DNA of 64,000 bases from Coriaria nepalensis (Eukaryota; Streptophyta; Magnoliopsida; Cucurbitales; Coriariaceae). Within the stretch, counting starts at the first letter, position 1. Each line of letters opens with the position of its first letter. Made by a program: the position numbers and the translations under genes. The notes beneath the pieces are model-generated. The model had not been told where the DNA came from, made no database searches, and saw nothing but the letters and a program-made list of their open reading frames with translations. This document shows positions 25,890 to 37,839 of this stretch, piece after piece. The stretch lies in the NCBI GenBank assembly GCA_027186245.1, contig CP114481.1:23529501-23593500 (forward strand), written 5' to 3'.

Positions 25890-28800
25890 TATGTAAGAAA
25901 ATCATGTATGAAGGGCGAAAATAAAATTCGTTCGAATAAATTTAGAATGATTTATTGACTAGAAGAGACTCAGTACCATGACTTTAAGGCTAAACAAATG
26001 CATTGTTGCCTTCAGTAGATCAACTGCAAGTTATGCACGAAAGTCATGTTTAATGGCCGAATTTTGTTCGCAGTAATTTAGAATGATTTAATGACTAAAA
26101 TAGCCGCAATACTATGACTTTAAGGCTAAAAAAATGTATAGTTGCCTTCAATAGATCAATTGCAAGTTATGCACGAAACTCATGTTTTAAATGCAAAAAT
26201 AGAATTCGTTCGAAGTGCTTTCAAACAATTTAATGATATGAAAAGACTGAATGATATGCTTTTTAAGACTAAAATACTGCACTGTTGTCTTCAATAGATT
26301 AATTGCAAGTTATGCACGAAAGTCATGTTTAATGGCCGAATTTCGTTCGAAGTAATTTAGAATGATTTAATGACTAAAAGATACGCAATACTATGACTTT
26401 AAGGCTAAAAAAATGCATAGTTGCCTTCAATAGATCAATTACAAGTTATGCATGAAAGTCGTGTCTTAAATGAAAAAATAGAATTGGTTCGAAGTGCTTT
26501 CAAACAATTTAATGATATGAAAAGACTGAATGATATGCTTTTTAAGACTAAAATAATGCATTTTTGTCTTCAATAGATTAATTGCAAGTTATGTAAGAAA
26601 ATCATGTTTGAAGGGCGAAAATAAAATTCATTCGAATAAATTTAGAATGATTTATTGACTAGAAGAGACTCAGTAACATGACTTTAAGGCTAAACAAATG
26701 CATTGTTGCCTTTGGTAGATCAACTGCAAGTTATGCACGAAAGTCATGTTTAAAGGCCGAATTTCTTTGGAAGTAATTTAGAATGATTTAATGACTAAAA
26801 GAGACGCAATAATATGACTTTTAGGCTAAAAAAATGCATAGTTGCCTTCAATAAATCAATTGCAAGTTATGCATGAAAGTCGTGTCTTAATTGCAAAAGT
26901 AGAATTGGTTCGAAGTGCTTGCAAGCAATTTGATGATATGAAAAGACTGAATGATATACTTTTTACGGCTAAAATAATGCATTGTTGTCTTCAATAGATT
27001 AATTGCAGGTTATGTAAGAAAATCATGTTTGAAGGGCGAAAATAAAATTCGTTCGAATTAATTTAGAATAATTTATTGAGTAGAAGGGACTCAATGACAT
27101 GACTTTAAGGCTAAACAAATGCATTGTTGCCTTCAATAGATTAACTGCAAGTTATCCACGAAAGTCATGTTTAAAGGCCGAATTCGGTTCGAAGCGATTT
27201 AGAATGATTTAATGACTAAAAGAGACGCAATAACATGACTTTAAGGCAAAAAAAATGCATAGTTGCCTTCAATAGATCAATTACAAGTTATGCATGAAAG
27301 TCGTGCCTTAAATGCAAAAATAGAATTGGTTCGAAGTGCTTTTAAACAATTTGATGATATGAAAAGACTGAATGATATACTTTGTAAGGCTAAAATAATG
27401 CATTGTTGTTTTCAATAGACTAATTGCAGGTTATGTAAGAAAATCATGTTTGAAGGGCGAAAATAAAATTCGTTCGACTTAATTTAGAAAGATTTAATGA
27501 TAAGGAGTGACTCAATGACATGATTTTAAGGCAAAACAATTGCATTGTTGCTTTCAATAGATCAACTGCAAGTTATGCACGAAAGTCATTTTTAAAGGCC
27601 GAATTTCGTTCGAAGTGATTTAGAATAATTTAATTACTAAAAGAGACGCATTAATATGAATTTAAGGATAAAAAAATGCATAGTTGCCTTCAATCGATCA
27701 ATTACAAGCTATGCATGAAAGTCATGCCTTAAATGCAAAAATAAATTGGTTCGAAGTGCTTTCAAACAATTTAATGATATGAAAAGACTGAATGATATAA
27801 TTTTTAAGGCTAAAATAATGCATTGTTGTCTTCAATAGTTAATTGCAGGTTATGTAAGAAAATCATGTTTGAAGGGCGAAAATAAAATTCGTTCGAATAA
27901 ATTTAGAATGATTTATTGACTAGAAGAGACTCAGTACCATGACTTTAAGGCTAAACAAATGCATTGTTGCCTTCAGTAGATCAACTGCAAGTTATGCACG
28001 AAAGTCATGTTTAATGGCCGAATTTTGTTCGAAGTAATTTAGAATGATTTAATGACTAAAATAGCCGCAATACTATGACTTTAAGGCTAAAAAAATGTAT
28101 AGTTGCCTTCAATAGATCAATTGCAAGTTATGCACGAAACTCATGTTTTAAATGCAAAAATAGAATTGGTTCGAAGTGCTTTCAAACAATTTAATGATAT
28201 GAAAAGACTGAATGATATGCTTTTTAAGACTAAAATACTGCGTTGTTGTCTTCAATAGATTAATTGCAAGTTATGTAAGAAAATCATCTTTGAAGGGCGA
28301 AAATAAAATTCGTTTGAATCAATTTAGGATGATTAATTGACTAGAAGAGACTCAGTGACACGACCTTAAGGCTAAACAAATACATTATTGCCTTCAGTAG
28401 ATCAACTGCAAGTTCTGCACGAAAGTCATGTTTAAAGGCCGAATTTCATTCGAAGTAATTTAGAATGATTTAATGTCTAAAAGAGACGCAGTAATATGAC
28501 CTTTAGGCTAAAAAAATGCATAGTTGCCTTCAATAGATCAATTACAAGTTATGCATGAAAGTCGTGTCTTAAATGCAAAAATAGAATTGGTTTGAAGTGC
28601 TTCCAAGCAATTTAATGATATTAGAAGACTGAACGATATAATTTTTAAAGCAAAAATAATGCATTGTTGTCTTCAATAAATTAATTACAAGTTATGTAAG
28701 AAAATTATGTTTGAACGGCGTAAATAGAATTCGTTCGACTTAATTTGGAATAATTTAATAACTAGAAGAGACTCATTGACATGACTTTAAGGCTAAACAA

Positions 28801-29532
28801 ATGCATTTTTGTCTTCAATAGATCAACTGCAAGTTATGCACGAAAGTCATGTTTAAGGGGCAAATTTCATTCGAAGTGATTTAGAATGATTTAATGTCTA
28901 AAAGAGACGCAATAATATGACATTAAGGCTAAAAAAATGCATAGTTGCCTTCAATAGATTAATTACAAGTTATGCATGAAAGTCGTGTCATAAATGCAAA
29001 AATAGAATTGGTTTGAAGTGCTTTCAAGCAATTTGATGATATGAAAAGACTGAATGATATACTTTGTAAGGCTAAAATAATGCATTGTTGTTTTCAATAG
29101 ACTAATTGCAGGTTATGTAAGAAAATCATGTTTGAAGGGCGAAAATAAAATTCGTTCGACTTAATTTAGAAAGATTTAATGATAAGGAGTGACTCACTGA
29201 CATGATTTTAAGGCAAAACAATTGCATTGTTGCTTTCAATAGATCAACTGCAACTTATGCACGAAAGTCATTTTTAAAGGCCGAATTTCGTTCGAAGTGA
29301 TTTAGAATAATTTAATTACTAAAAGAGACGCATTAATATGACTTTAAGGATAAAAAAATGCATAGTTGCCTTCAATAGATCAATTACAAGTTATGCATGA
29401 AAGTCATGCCTTAAATGCAAAAATAAATTGGTTCGAAGTGCTTTCAAACAATTTAATGATATGAAAAGACTGAATGATATAATTTTTAAGGCTAAAATAA
29501 TGCATTGTTGTCTTCAATAGTTAATTGCAGGT
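25890..29532 (+). repeat. 3,643-bp HOR, copy 1
   Basis: Eight trimers plus one dimer. The marker GTTTAATGGCC in a B monomer lies at 26,047, and its counterpart is 3,643 bp further on in copy 2. A second, similar B marker lies 1,961 bp after the first in both copies (28,008 and 31,651). C starts are 26,135, 26,414, 26,835, 27,256, 27,677, 28,096, 28,517, 28,938 and 29,359. The 279-bp step between the first two marks the dimer. Within this copy, 27,340-27,900 recurs at 29,020-29,580 (offset 1,682), so smaller duplications are nested inside. Confidence 0.85.
26278..26413 (+). repeat. A/B hybrid monomer, dimer unit 1
   Basis: After the C monomer at 26,135 the array enters an A-type 5' end (TGTTGTCTTCAATAGATTAA), then switches at the shared GCAAGTTATG to B sequence (CACGAAAGTCATGTTTAATG). 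The hybrid is 136 bp, the B length, and the next C starts at 26,414. One whole monomer equivalent is therefore missing, so this unit is a 279-bp dimer. This is what an unequal exchange inside the conserved GCAAGTTATG block of A and B would leave. Confidence 0.9.
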
Positions 29533-32500
29533 TATGTAAGAAAATCATGTATCAAGGGCGAAAATAAAATTCGTTCGAATAAATTTAGAATGATTTATTG
29601 ACTAGAAGAGACTCAGTACCATGACTTTAAGGCTAAACAAATGCATTGTTGCCTTCAGTAGATCAACTGCAAGTTATGCACGAAAGTCATGTTTAATGGC
29701 CGAATTTTGTTCGCAGTAATTTAGAATGATTTAATGACTAAAATAGCCGCAATACTATGACTTTAAGGCTAAAAAAATTTATAGTTGCCTTCAAATGATC
29801 AATTGCAAGTTATGCACGAAACTCATGTTTTAAATGCAAAAATAGAATTGGTTCGAAGTGCTTTCAAACAATTTAATGATATGAAAAGACTGAATGATAT
29901 GCTTTTTAAGACTAAAATACTGCATTGTTGTCTTCAATAGATTAATTGCAAGTTATGCACGAAAGTCATGTTTAATGGCCGAACTTCGTTCGAAGTAATT
30001 TAGAATGATTTAATGACTAAAAGATACGCAATACTATGACTTTAAGGCTAAAAAAATGCATAGTTGCCTTCAATAGATCAATTACAAGTTATGCATGAAA
30101 GTCGTGTCTTAAATGAAAAAATAGAATTGGTTCGAAGTGCTTTCAAACAATTTAATGATATGAAAAGACTGAATGATATGCTTTTTAAGACTAAAATAAT
30201 GCATTTTTGTCTTCAATAGATTAATTGCAAGTTATGTAAGAAAATCATGTTTAAAGGGCGAAAATAAAATTCGTTCGAATAAATTTAGAATGATTTATTG
30301 ACTAGAAGAGACTCAGTAACATGACTTTAAGGCTAAACAAATGCATTGTTGCCTTTAGTAGATCAACTGCAAGGTATGCACGAAAGTCATGTTTAAAGGC
30401 CGAATTTCATTGGAAGTAATTTAGAATGATTTAATGACTAAAAGAGACGCAATAATATGACTTTTAGGCTAAAAAAATGCATAGTTGCCTTCAATAAATC
30501 AATTGCAAGTTATGCATGAAAGTCGTGTCTTAATTGCAAAAATAGAATTGGTTCGAAGTGCTTGCAAACAATTTGATGATATGAAAAGACTGAATGATAT
30601 ACTTTTTACGGCTAAAATAATGCATTGTTGTCTTCAATAGATTAATTGCAGGTTATGTAAGAAAATCATGTTTGAAGGGCGAAAATAAAATTCGTTCGAA
30701 TTAATTTAGAATAATTTATTGAGTAGAAGGGACTCAATGACATGACTTTAAGGCTAAACAAATGCATTGTTGCCTTCAATAGATTAACTGCAAGTTATCC
30801 ACGAAAGTCATGTTTAAAGGCCGAATTCGGTTCGAAGCGATTTAGAATGATTTAATGACTAAAAGAGACGCAATAACATGAATTTAAGGCAAAAAAAATG
30901 CATAGTTGCCTTCAATAGATCAATTACAAGTTATGCATGAAAGTCGTGCCTTAAATGCAAAAATAGAATTGGTTCGAAGTGCTTTTAAACAATTTGATGA
31001 TATGAAAAGATTGAATGATATACTTTGTAAGGCTAAAATAATGCATTGTTGTTTTCAATAGACTAATTGCAGGTTATGTAAGAAAATCATGTTTGAAGGG
31101 CGAAAATAAAATTCGTTCGACTTAATTTAGAAAGATTTAATGATAAGGAGTGACTCAATGACATGATTTTAAGGCAAAACAATTGCATTGTTGCTTTCAA
31201 TAGATCAACTGTAAGTTATGCACGAAAGTCATTTTTAAAGGCCGAATTTCATTCGAAGTGATTTAGAATAATTTAATTACTAAAAGAGACGCATTAATAT
31301 GAATTTAAGGATAAAAAAATGCATAGTTGCCTTCAATAGATCAATTACAAGCTATGCATGAAAGTCATGCCTTAAATGCAAAAATAAATTGGTTCGAAGT
31401 GCTTTCAAACAATTTAATGATATGAAAAGACTGAATGATATAATTTTTAAGGCTAAAATAATGCATTGTTGTCTTCAATAGTTAATTGCAGGTTATGTAA
31501 GAAAATCATGTTTGAAGGGCGAAAATAAAATTCGTTCGAATAAATTTAGAATGATTTATTGACTAGAAGAGACTCAGTACCATGACTTTAAGGCTAAACA
31601 AATGCATTGTTGCCTTCAGTAGATCAACTGCAAGTTATGCACGAAAGTCATGTTTAATGGCCGAATTTTGTTCGAAGTAATTTAGAATGATTTAATGACT
31701 AAAATAGCCGCAATACTATGACTTTAAGGCTAAAAAAATGTATAGTTGCCTTCAATAGATCAATTGCAAGTTATGCACGAAACTCATGTTTTAAATGCAA
31801 AAATAGAATTGGTTCGAAGTGCTTTCAAACAATTTAATGATATGAAAAGACTGAATGATATGCTTTTTAAGACTAAAATACTGCGTTGTTGTCTTCAATA
31901 GATTAATTGCAAGTTATGTAAGAAAATCATCTTTGAAGGGCGAAAATAAAATTCGTTTGAATCAATTTAGGATGATTAATTGACTAGAAGAGACTCAGTG
32001 ACAAGACCTTAAGGCTAAACAAATGCATTATTGCCTTCAGTAGATCAACTGCAAGTTCTGCACGAAAGTCATGTTTAAAGGCCGAATTTCGTTCGAAGTA
32101 ATTTAGAATGATTTAATGTCTAAAAGAGACGCAGTAATATGACCTTTAGGCTAAAAAAATGCATAGTTGCCTTCAATAGATCAATTACAAGTTATGCATG
32201 AAAGTCGTGTCTTAAATGCAAAAATAGAATTGGTTTGAAGTGCTTCCAAGCAATTTAATGATATTAGAAGACTGAACGATATACTTTTGAAGGCAAAGAT
32301 AATGCATTGTTGTCTTCAATAAAATAATTGCAAGTTATGTAAGAAAATTATGTTTGAAAGGCGTAAATAGAATTCGTTCGACTTAATTTGGAATAATTTA
32401 ATAACTAGAAGAGACTCATTGACATGACTTTAAGGCTAAACAAATGCATTTTTGCCTTCAATAGATCAACTGCAAGTGATGCACGAAAGTCATGTTTAAG

Positions 32501-32673
32501 GGGCAAATTTCATTCGAAGTGATTTAGAATGATTTAATGTCTAAAAGAGACGCAATAATATGACCTTAAGGCTAAAAAAATGCATAGTTGCCTTCAATAG
32601 ATCAATTACAAGTTATGCATGAAAGTCGTGTCTTAAATGCAAAAATAGAATTGGTTTGAAGTGCTTTCAAGCA
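29533..32673 (+). repeat. 3,643-bp HOR, copy 2 (incomplete)
   Basis: This repeats copy 1 with an offset of 3,643 bp. C starts 29,778, 30,057, 30,478, 30,899, 31,320, 31,739, 32,160 and 32,581 pair with 26,135 through 28,938. Shared features include the dimer, a 2-bp shorter C (AAATAAATTGG) at 27,739 and 31,382, and the ATTGAGTAGAAGGGACTC A monomer. The match ends in the C monomer at 32,581: copy 2 continues with GATATTAGAAG where copy 1 has GATGATATGAAAAG. Confidence 0.85.
29921..30056 (+). repeat. A/B hybrid monomer, dimer unit 2
   Basis: This is the same hybrid as at 26,278, exactly 3,643 bp downstream, with the same A-to-B switch at GCAAGTTATG. It differs by a few bases (GAACTTCG against GAATTTCG, and a TTTATAG start in the preceding C). 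Because both HOR copies carry it, the exchange that created it predates duplication of the 3,643-bp block. Confidence 0.9.
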
Positions 32674-33149
32674 ATTTAATGATATTAGAAGACTGAACGA
32701 TATACTTTTTAAGGCAAAAATAATGCATTGTTGTCTTCAGTAAATTAATTGGAAGTTATGTAAGAAAATCATGTTTGAAGAGCGAAAATAGAATTCGTTC
32801 GACTTAATTTGGAATAATTTAATAACTAGAAGAGACTCATTGATATGACTTTAAGGCTAAACAAATGCATTTTTGCCTTCAATAATTCAACTGCAAGTTA
32901 TGCACTAAAGTCATTTTTAAAGATTGAATTTCGTTCGAAGTGATTTAGAATGATTTAATGACTAAAAGAGACGCAATACTATGACTTTAAAGCTAAAAAA
33001 ATGCATAGTTGCCTTCAATAGATCAATTACAAGTTATGCATGAAAGTCGTGTCTTAAATGCAAAAATAGAATTGGTATGAAGTGCTTTCAAGCAATATAA
33101 TGATATTAAAAGACTAAATTATATACTTTTTAAGGCAAAAATAATGCAT
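32674..33149 (+). repeat. Trimer with type-3 A monomers, between HOR copy 2 and alpha fragment
   Basis: Ordinary in-phase satellite (C starts 32,581 and 33,002). The A monomers carry AATAGAATTCGTTCGACTTA and TTTGGAATAATTTAATAAC. This A subtype is also found in block alpha (near 1,590 and 4,530) and in the 3,643-bp HOR (near 28,725 and 32,370). C at 33,002 is diverged (GGTATGAAG, GACTAAATTATATAC). No longer duplicate was recognised. Confidence 0.7.
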
Positions 33150-34215
33150 TGTTGTCCTGAATAAATTAATTGCAAGTTATGTAAGAAAATCATGTTTGAA
33201 GGGCGAAAATAGAATTCGTTCGACGTAATTTGGAATAATTTAATAACTAGAATAGACTCAGTGACATGACTTTAAGGCTAAACAAATGCATTTTTGCCTT
33301 CAATAGATCAACTGCTAGTTATGCACGAAAGTCATTTTTAAAGGACGAATTTCATTCGAAGTGATTTAGAATGATTTAATGACTAAAAGAGACGCAATAA
33401 TATGACTTTTAGGCTAAAAAAATGCATAGTTGCCTTCAATAGATCAAGTGCAACTTATGCATGAAAGTCATGTCTTAAATGCAAAAATAGAATTGGTTCG
33501 ATGTTCTTTCAAACAATTTGATGATATGAAAAGACTGAATGATTTGCTTTTTAAGGCTAAAAAAATGCATAGCTGCCTTCAATGGATCAATTTCAAGTTA
33601 TGCATGAAAGTCGTGTGTTAAATGCAAAAATAGATTTGGTTCGAAGTGCTTTCAAACAATTTGATGATATGAAAAGAATGAATGATATACTTTTTAAGGC
33701 TAAAATAATGCATTGTTGTCTTCAATAGATTAATTGCAAAATATGTAATAAAATCATGATTGAAGGGCAAAAATAGAATTCATTCGAATTAATTTAGAAA
33801 GGTTTAATGATAAGGAGAGACTCAATGACATGATTTTAAGGCAAAACAATTGCATTGTTGCTTTCAATAGATCAACTGCAAGTTATGCACGAAAGTCATT
33901 TTTAAAGGCCGAATTTCGTTCGAAGTGACTTAGAATAATTTAATGACTAAAAGAGACGCATTAATATGACTTTAAGGATAAAAAAATGCATAGTTGCCTT
34001 CAATAGATCAGTTACAAGTTATGCATGAAAGTCATGCCTTAAATGTAAAAATAGAATTGGTTCGCAGTGCTTTCAAACAATTTAATGATATGAAAAGACT
34101 GAATGATATAATTTTTAAGGCTAAAATAATGCATTGTTGTCTCCAATAGTTAATTGCAGGTTATGTAAGAAAATCATGTTTGAAGGGTGAAAATAAAATT
34201 TGTTCGAATTAATTT
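33150..34215 (+). repeat. Alpha-block fragment with 278-bp deletion
   Basis: The order of variants matches alpha copy I at about 4,465-5,808. The C at 33,423 corresponds to 4,738 (GCAACTTATGCATG, ATGTTCTTTC, GATTTGC). The C at 33,566 corresponds to 5,159 (CTTCAATGGATCAATTT, GTGTGTTAAATG, AAGAATGAATG). The C at 33,987 corresponds to 5,580 (GATCAGTTAC, CAATAGTTAATTGCAGG region). The offset changes from 28,685 to 28,407 across the C-C junction. Single-base divergence from alpha is higher than between alpha copies I-III. Confidence 0.8.
33423..33708 (+). repeat. C-C junction (two adjacent C monomers)
   Basis: C monomer 33,423-33,565 is followed directly by C monomer 33,566-33,708, with no A or B between them. 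The first C ends AAGGCTAAAAAAATGCATAG, the ending expected of a B monomer, rather than the usual GCTAAAATAATGCATTG. Exchange therefore occurred in the AAGGCTAAAA block shared by the ends of B and C. Compared with 4,738-5,159 in alpha, an A plus B segment of 278 bp is gone. This is the only monomer-order break of this type in the window. Confidence 0.9.
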
Positions 34216-34500
34216 CGACTGATTTATTGACTAGAAGAGACTCAGTGACATGACTTTAAGGCTAAACAAATGCATTGTTGCCTTCAGTAGATCAACTGCA
34301 AGATATGCACGAAAGTCATGTTTAAAGGCCGAATTCCGTTCGAAGTAATTTAGAATGATTTAATGACTAAAAGAGATGCAATACTATGACTTTAAGGCTA
34401 AAAAAATGCATAGTTGCCTTCAATAGATAAATTACAAGTTATGCATGAATGTCGTGCCTTAAATGCAAAAATAGAATTGGTTCGAAGTTCTTTCAAACAA
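34216..34500 (+). repeat. Trimer leading into the 1,683-bp step region
   Basis: In-phase satellite with one A, one B and part of a C (C start 34,407). The C carries AGATAAATTACAAG and ATGAATGTCGTGCC, a rare pairing that recurs in C monomers starting at 35,669, 37,353, 40,294 and 43,235. It therefore marks a family of trimers spread through the next 9 kb. Confidence 0.75.
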
Positions 34501-34826
34501 TTCAATGATATGAAAAGACTGACTGATTTGCTTTTTAAGGCTAAAATAATGCATTGTTGTCTTCAATAGATTAATTGCATTATATGTAATAAAATCATGA
34601 TTGAAGGGCAGAAATAGAATTTATTCGAATTAATTTAGAATGATTTAATGATAAGGGGAGACTCAATGGCATGATTTTAAGGCAAAACAAATGCATTGTT
34701 GCTTTCAATAGATCAACTGCGAGTTATGCACGAAAGTCATTTTTGAAGACCGAATTTCGTTCAAAGTGATTCAGAATGATTTAATGACTAAAAGAGACGC
34801 AATAATATGACTTTAAGGATAAAAAA

Positions 34827-34867
34827 ATGCATAGTTGCCTTCAATAGATCAATTGCAAGTTATGCAT
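34827..34867. other. Inverted repeat at C monomer 5' end (possible hairpin)
   Basis: The arms are ATGCATA-g-TTGC (34,827-34,838) and GCAA-gt-TATGCAT (34,855-34,867), separated by 16 bases. Eleven base pairs can form, with one small asymmetric bulge. The same arrangement is present in the many C monomers that have AATTGCAAG. It is weaker in those with AATTACAAG, and only partial in A and B. Each C thus carries two ATGCAT palindromes about 34 bp apart. Whether it forms a cruciform or hairpin in the cell is not shown by sequence. Confidence 0.6.
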
Positions 34868-37559
34868 GAAACTCGTGTTTTAAATGGAAAAATAGAATTG
34901 GTTCGAAGTGTTTTCAAACAATTTAATGATATGAAAAGACTGAATGATATACTTTTTAAGGCTAAAATAATGCATTGTTGTCTTCAATAGATTAATTGCA
35001 GGTTATGTAAGAAAATCATGTTTGAAGGGCGAAAATAAAATTCGTTCGAATTAATTTACAATGATTTATTGACTAGAAGAGGCTCAATGACATGACTTTA
35101 AGGCGAAACAAAGGCATTGTTGCCTTCAATAGATTAACTGCAAGTTATCCACGAAAGTCATGTTTAAAGGCCGAATTTCATTCTAAGCAATTTAGAATGA
35201 TTTAATGACTCAAAGAGATGCAATAACATGACTTTAAAGCCAAAAAATTGCATAGTTGCCTTCAATAGATCAATTGCAAGTTATGCATGAAACTCGTGTT
35301 TTAAATGCAAAAATAGAATTGGTTCGAAGTTCTTTCAAACAATTTAATGATATGAAAAGACTGAATGATATGCTTTTTAAGACTAAAATAATGCATTGTT
35401 GTCTTCAATAGATTAATTGCAAGTTATGTAAGAAAATCATGTGTGAAGGGTGAAAATAAAATCGTTTGAATTAATTTAGAATGTTTTATTGACTAGAAGA
35501 GACTCAGTGACATGACTTTAAGGCTAAACAAATGCATTGTTGCCTTCAGTACATCAACTGCAAGTTATGCACGAAAGTCATGTTTAAAGGCCGAATTCCG
35601 TTCGAAGTAATTTAGAATGATTTAATGACTAAAAGAGATGCAATACTATGACTTTAAGGCTAAAAAAATGCATAGTTGCCTTCAATAGATAAATTACAAG
35701 TTATGCATGAATGTCGTGCCTTAAATGCAAAAATAGAATTGGTTCAAAGTGCGTTCAAACAATTTAATGATATGAAAAGACTGAATGATTTGCCTTTTAA
35801 GGCTAAAATAATGCATTGTTGTCTCAAATAGATTAATTGCTGGTTATGTAAGAAAATCATGTTTCATGGGCAAAAATAAAATTCGTTCGAATTAATTTAC
35901 AATGATTTATTGACTAGAAGAGACTCAGTGACATGACTTTAAGGCTAAACAAATGCATTGTCACCTTCAATAGATCAACTGCAAGTTATGCATGAAAGTC
36001 ATGTTTAAACGCCGAATTTCGTTCGAAGTAATTCAGAATGATTTTATGACTAAAATAGACGCAATACTATGACTTTAAGGCTGAAAAAATGCATTGTTGC
36101 CTTCAATAGATCAATTGCAAGTTATGCATGAAAGTTGTGTTTTAAATGCAAAAATAGAATTGGTTCGAAGTTCTTTCAAACAATTCAATGATATGAAAAG
36201 ACTGACTGATTTGTTTTTTAAGGCTAAAATAATACATTGTTGTCTTCAATAGATTAATTGCAATATATGTAATAAAATCATGATTGAAGGGCAAAAATAG
36301 AATTCATTCGAATTAATTTAGAATGATTTAATGATAAGGAGAGACTCAATGACATCATTTTAAGGCAAAACAAATGCATTGTTGCTTTCAATAGATCAAC
36401 TGCGAGTTATGCACGAAAGTCATTTTTGAAGACCGAATTTCGTTCAAAGTGATTTAGAATGATTTAATGACTAAAAGAGATGCAATAATATGACCTTAAG
36501 GATAAAAAAATGCATAGTTGCCTTCAATAGATCAATTGCAAGTTATGCATGAAACTCGTCTTTTAAATGGAAAAATAGAATTGGTTCGAAGTGTTTTCAA
36601 ACAATTTCATGATATGAAAAGACTAAATGATATACTTTTTAAGGCTAAAATAATGCATTGTTGTCTTCAATAGATTAATTGTAGGTTATGTAAGAAAATC
36701 ATGTTTGAAGGGCGAAAATAAAATTCGTTCGAATTAATTTACAATGATTTATTGACTAGAAGAGGCTCAATGACATGACTTTAAGGCAAAACAAAGGCAT
36801 TGTTGCCTTCAATAGATTAACTGCAAGTTATCCACGAAAGTCATGTTTAAAGGCCGAATTTCATTCGAAGCGATTTAGAATGATTTAATGACTCAAAGAG
36901 ATGCAATAACATGACTTTAAAGTCAAAAAAAATGCATAGTTGCCTTCAATAGATCAATTGCAAGTTATGCATGAAACTCGTGTTTTAAATGCAAAAATAG
37001 AATTGGTTCGAAGTTCTTTCAAACAATTTAATGATATGAAAAGACTGAATGATATGCTTTTTAAGACTAAAATAATGCATTGTTGTCTTCAATAGATTAA
37101 TTGCAAGTTATGTAAGAAAATCATGAGTGAAGGGTGAAAATAAAATCGTTTGAATTAATTTAGAATGTTTTATTGACTAGAAGAGACTCAGTGACATGAC
37201 TTTAAGGCTAAACAAATGCATTGTTGCCTTCAGTACATCAACTGCAAGTTATGCACGAAAGTCATGTTTAAAGGCCGAATTCCGTTCGAAGTAATTTAGA
37301 ATGATTTAATGACTAAAAGAGATGCAATACTATGACTTTAAGGCTAAAAAAATGCATAGTTGCCTTCAATAGATAAATTACAAGTTATGCATGAATGTCG
37401 TGCCTTAAATGCAAAAATAGAATTGGTTCGAAGTTCTTTCAAACAATTCAATGATATGAAAAGACTGACTGATTTGCTTTTTAAGGCTAAAATAATGCAT
37501 TGTTGTCTTCAATAGATTAATTGCATTATATGTAATAAAATCATGATTGAAGGGTGAAA

Positions 37560-37665
37560 ATAAAGTTCGTTCGAATTAATTTACAATGATTTATTGACTA
37601 GAAGAGACTCAATGACATGACTTTAAGGCTAAACAAATGCATTGTTGCTTTCAATAGATCAACTG
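37560..37665 (+). repeat. Type-1 tract inside a type-2 A monomer
   Basis: The A monomer near 37,500 begins as type 2 (GCATTATATGTAATAAAATC, ATGATTGAAGGG) like its relative near 34,580. It then changes at about 37,556 to type 1 (AATAAAGTTCGTTCGAATTA, TTACAATGATTTATTGACTA). The following B is type-2-like from GCGAGTTATG at 37,666. The tract of about 105 bp matches 40,501-40,606, which shares the rare AAAGTTCG. It looks like a short conversion tract. Confidence 0.7.
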
Positions 37666-37839
37666 CGAGTTATGCACGAAAGTCATTTTTGAAGACCGAA
37701 TTTCGTTCAAAGTGATTCAGAATGATTTAATGACTAAAAGAGACGCAATAATATGACTTTAAGGATAAAAAAATGCATAGTTGCCTTCAATAGATCAATT
37801 GCAAGTTATGCATGAAACTCGTGTTTTAAATGCAAAAAT

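Noticed and set aside
26278..26413. Transposon or insertion at the spacing anomaly
   Set aside because: The shortened spacing is fully explained by an A/B hybrid monomer. There are no terminal inverted repeats, target duplications or foreign sequence.
33560..33570. Reading 33,423-33,708 as an inserted extra C monomer
   Set aside because: Comparison with 4,738-5,159 shows the two C monomers are the ones normally 421 bp apart; an A+B deletion of 278 bp explains the junction without any insertion.
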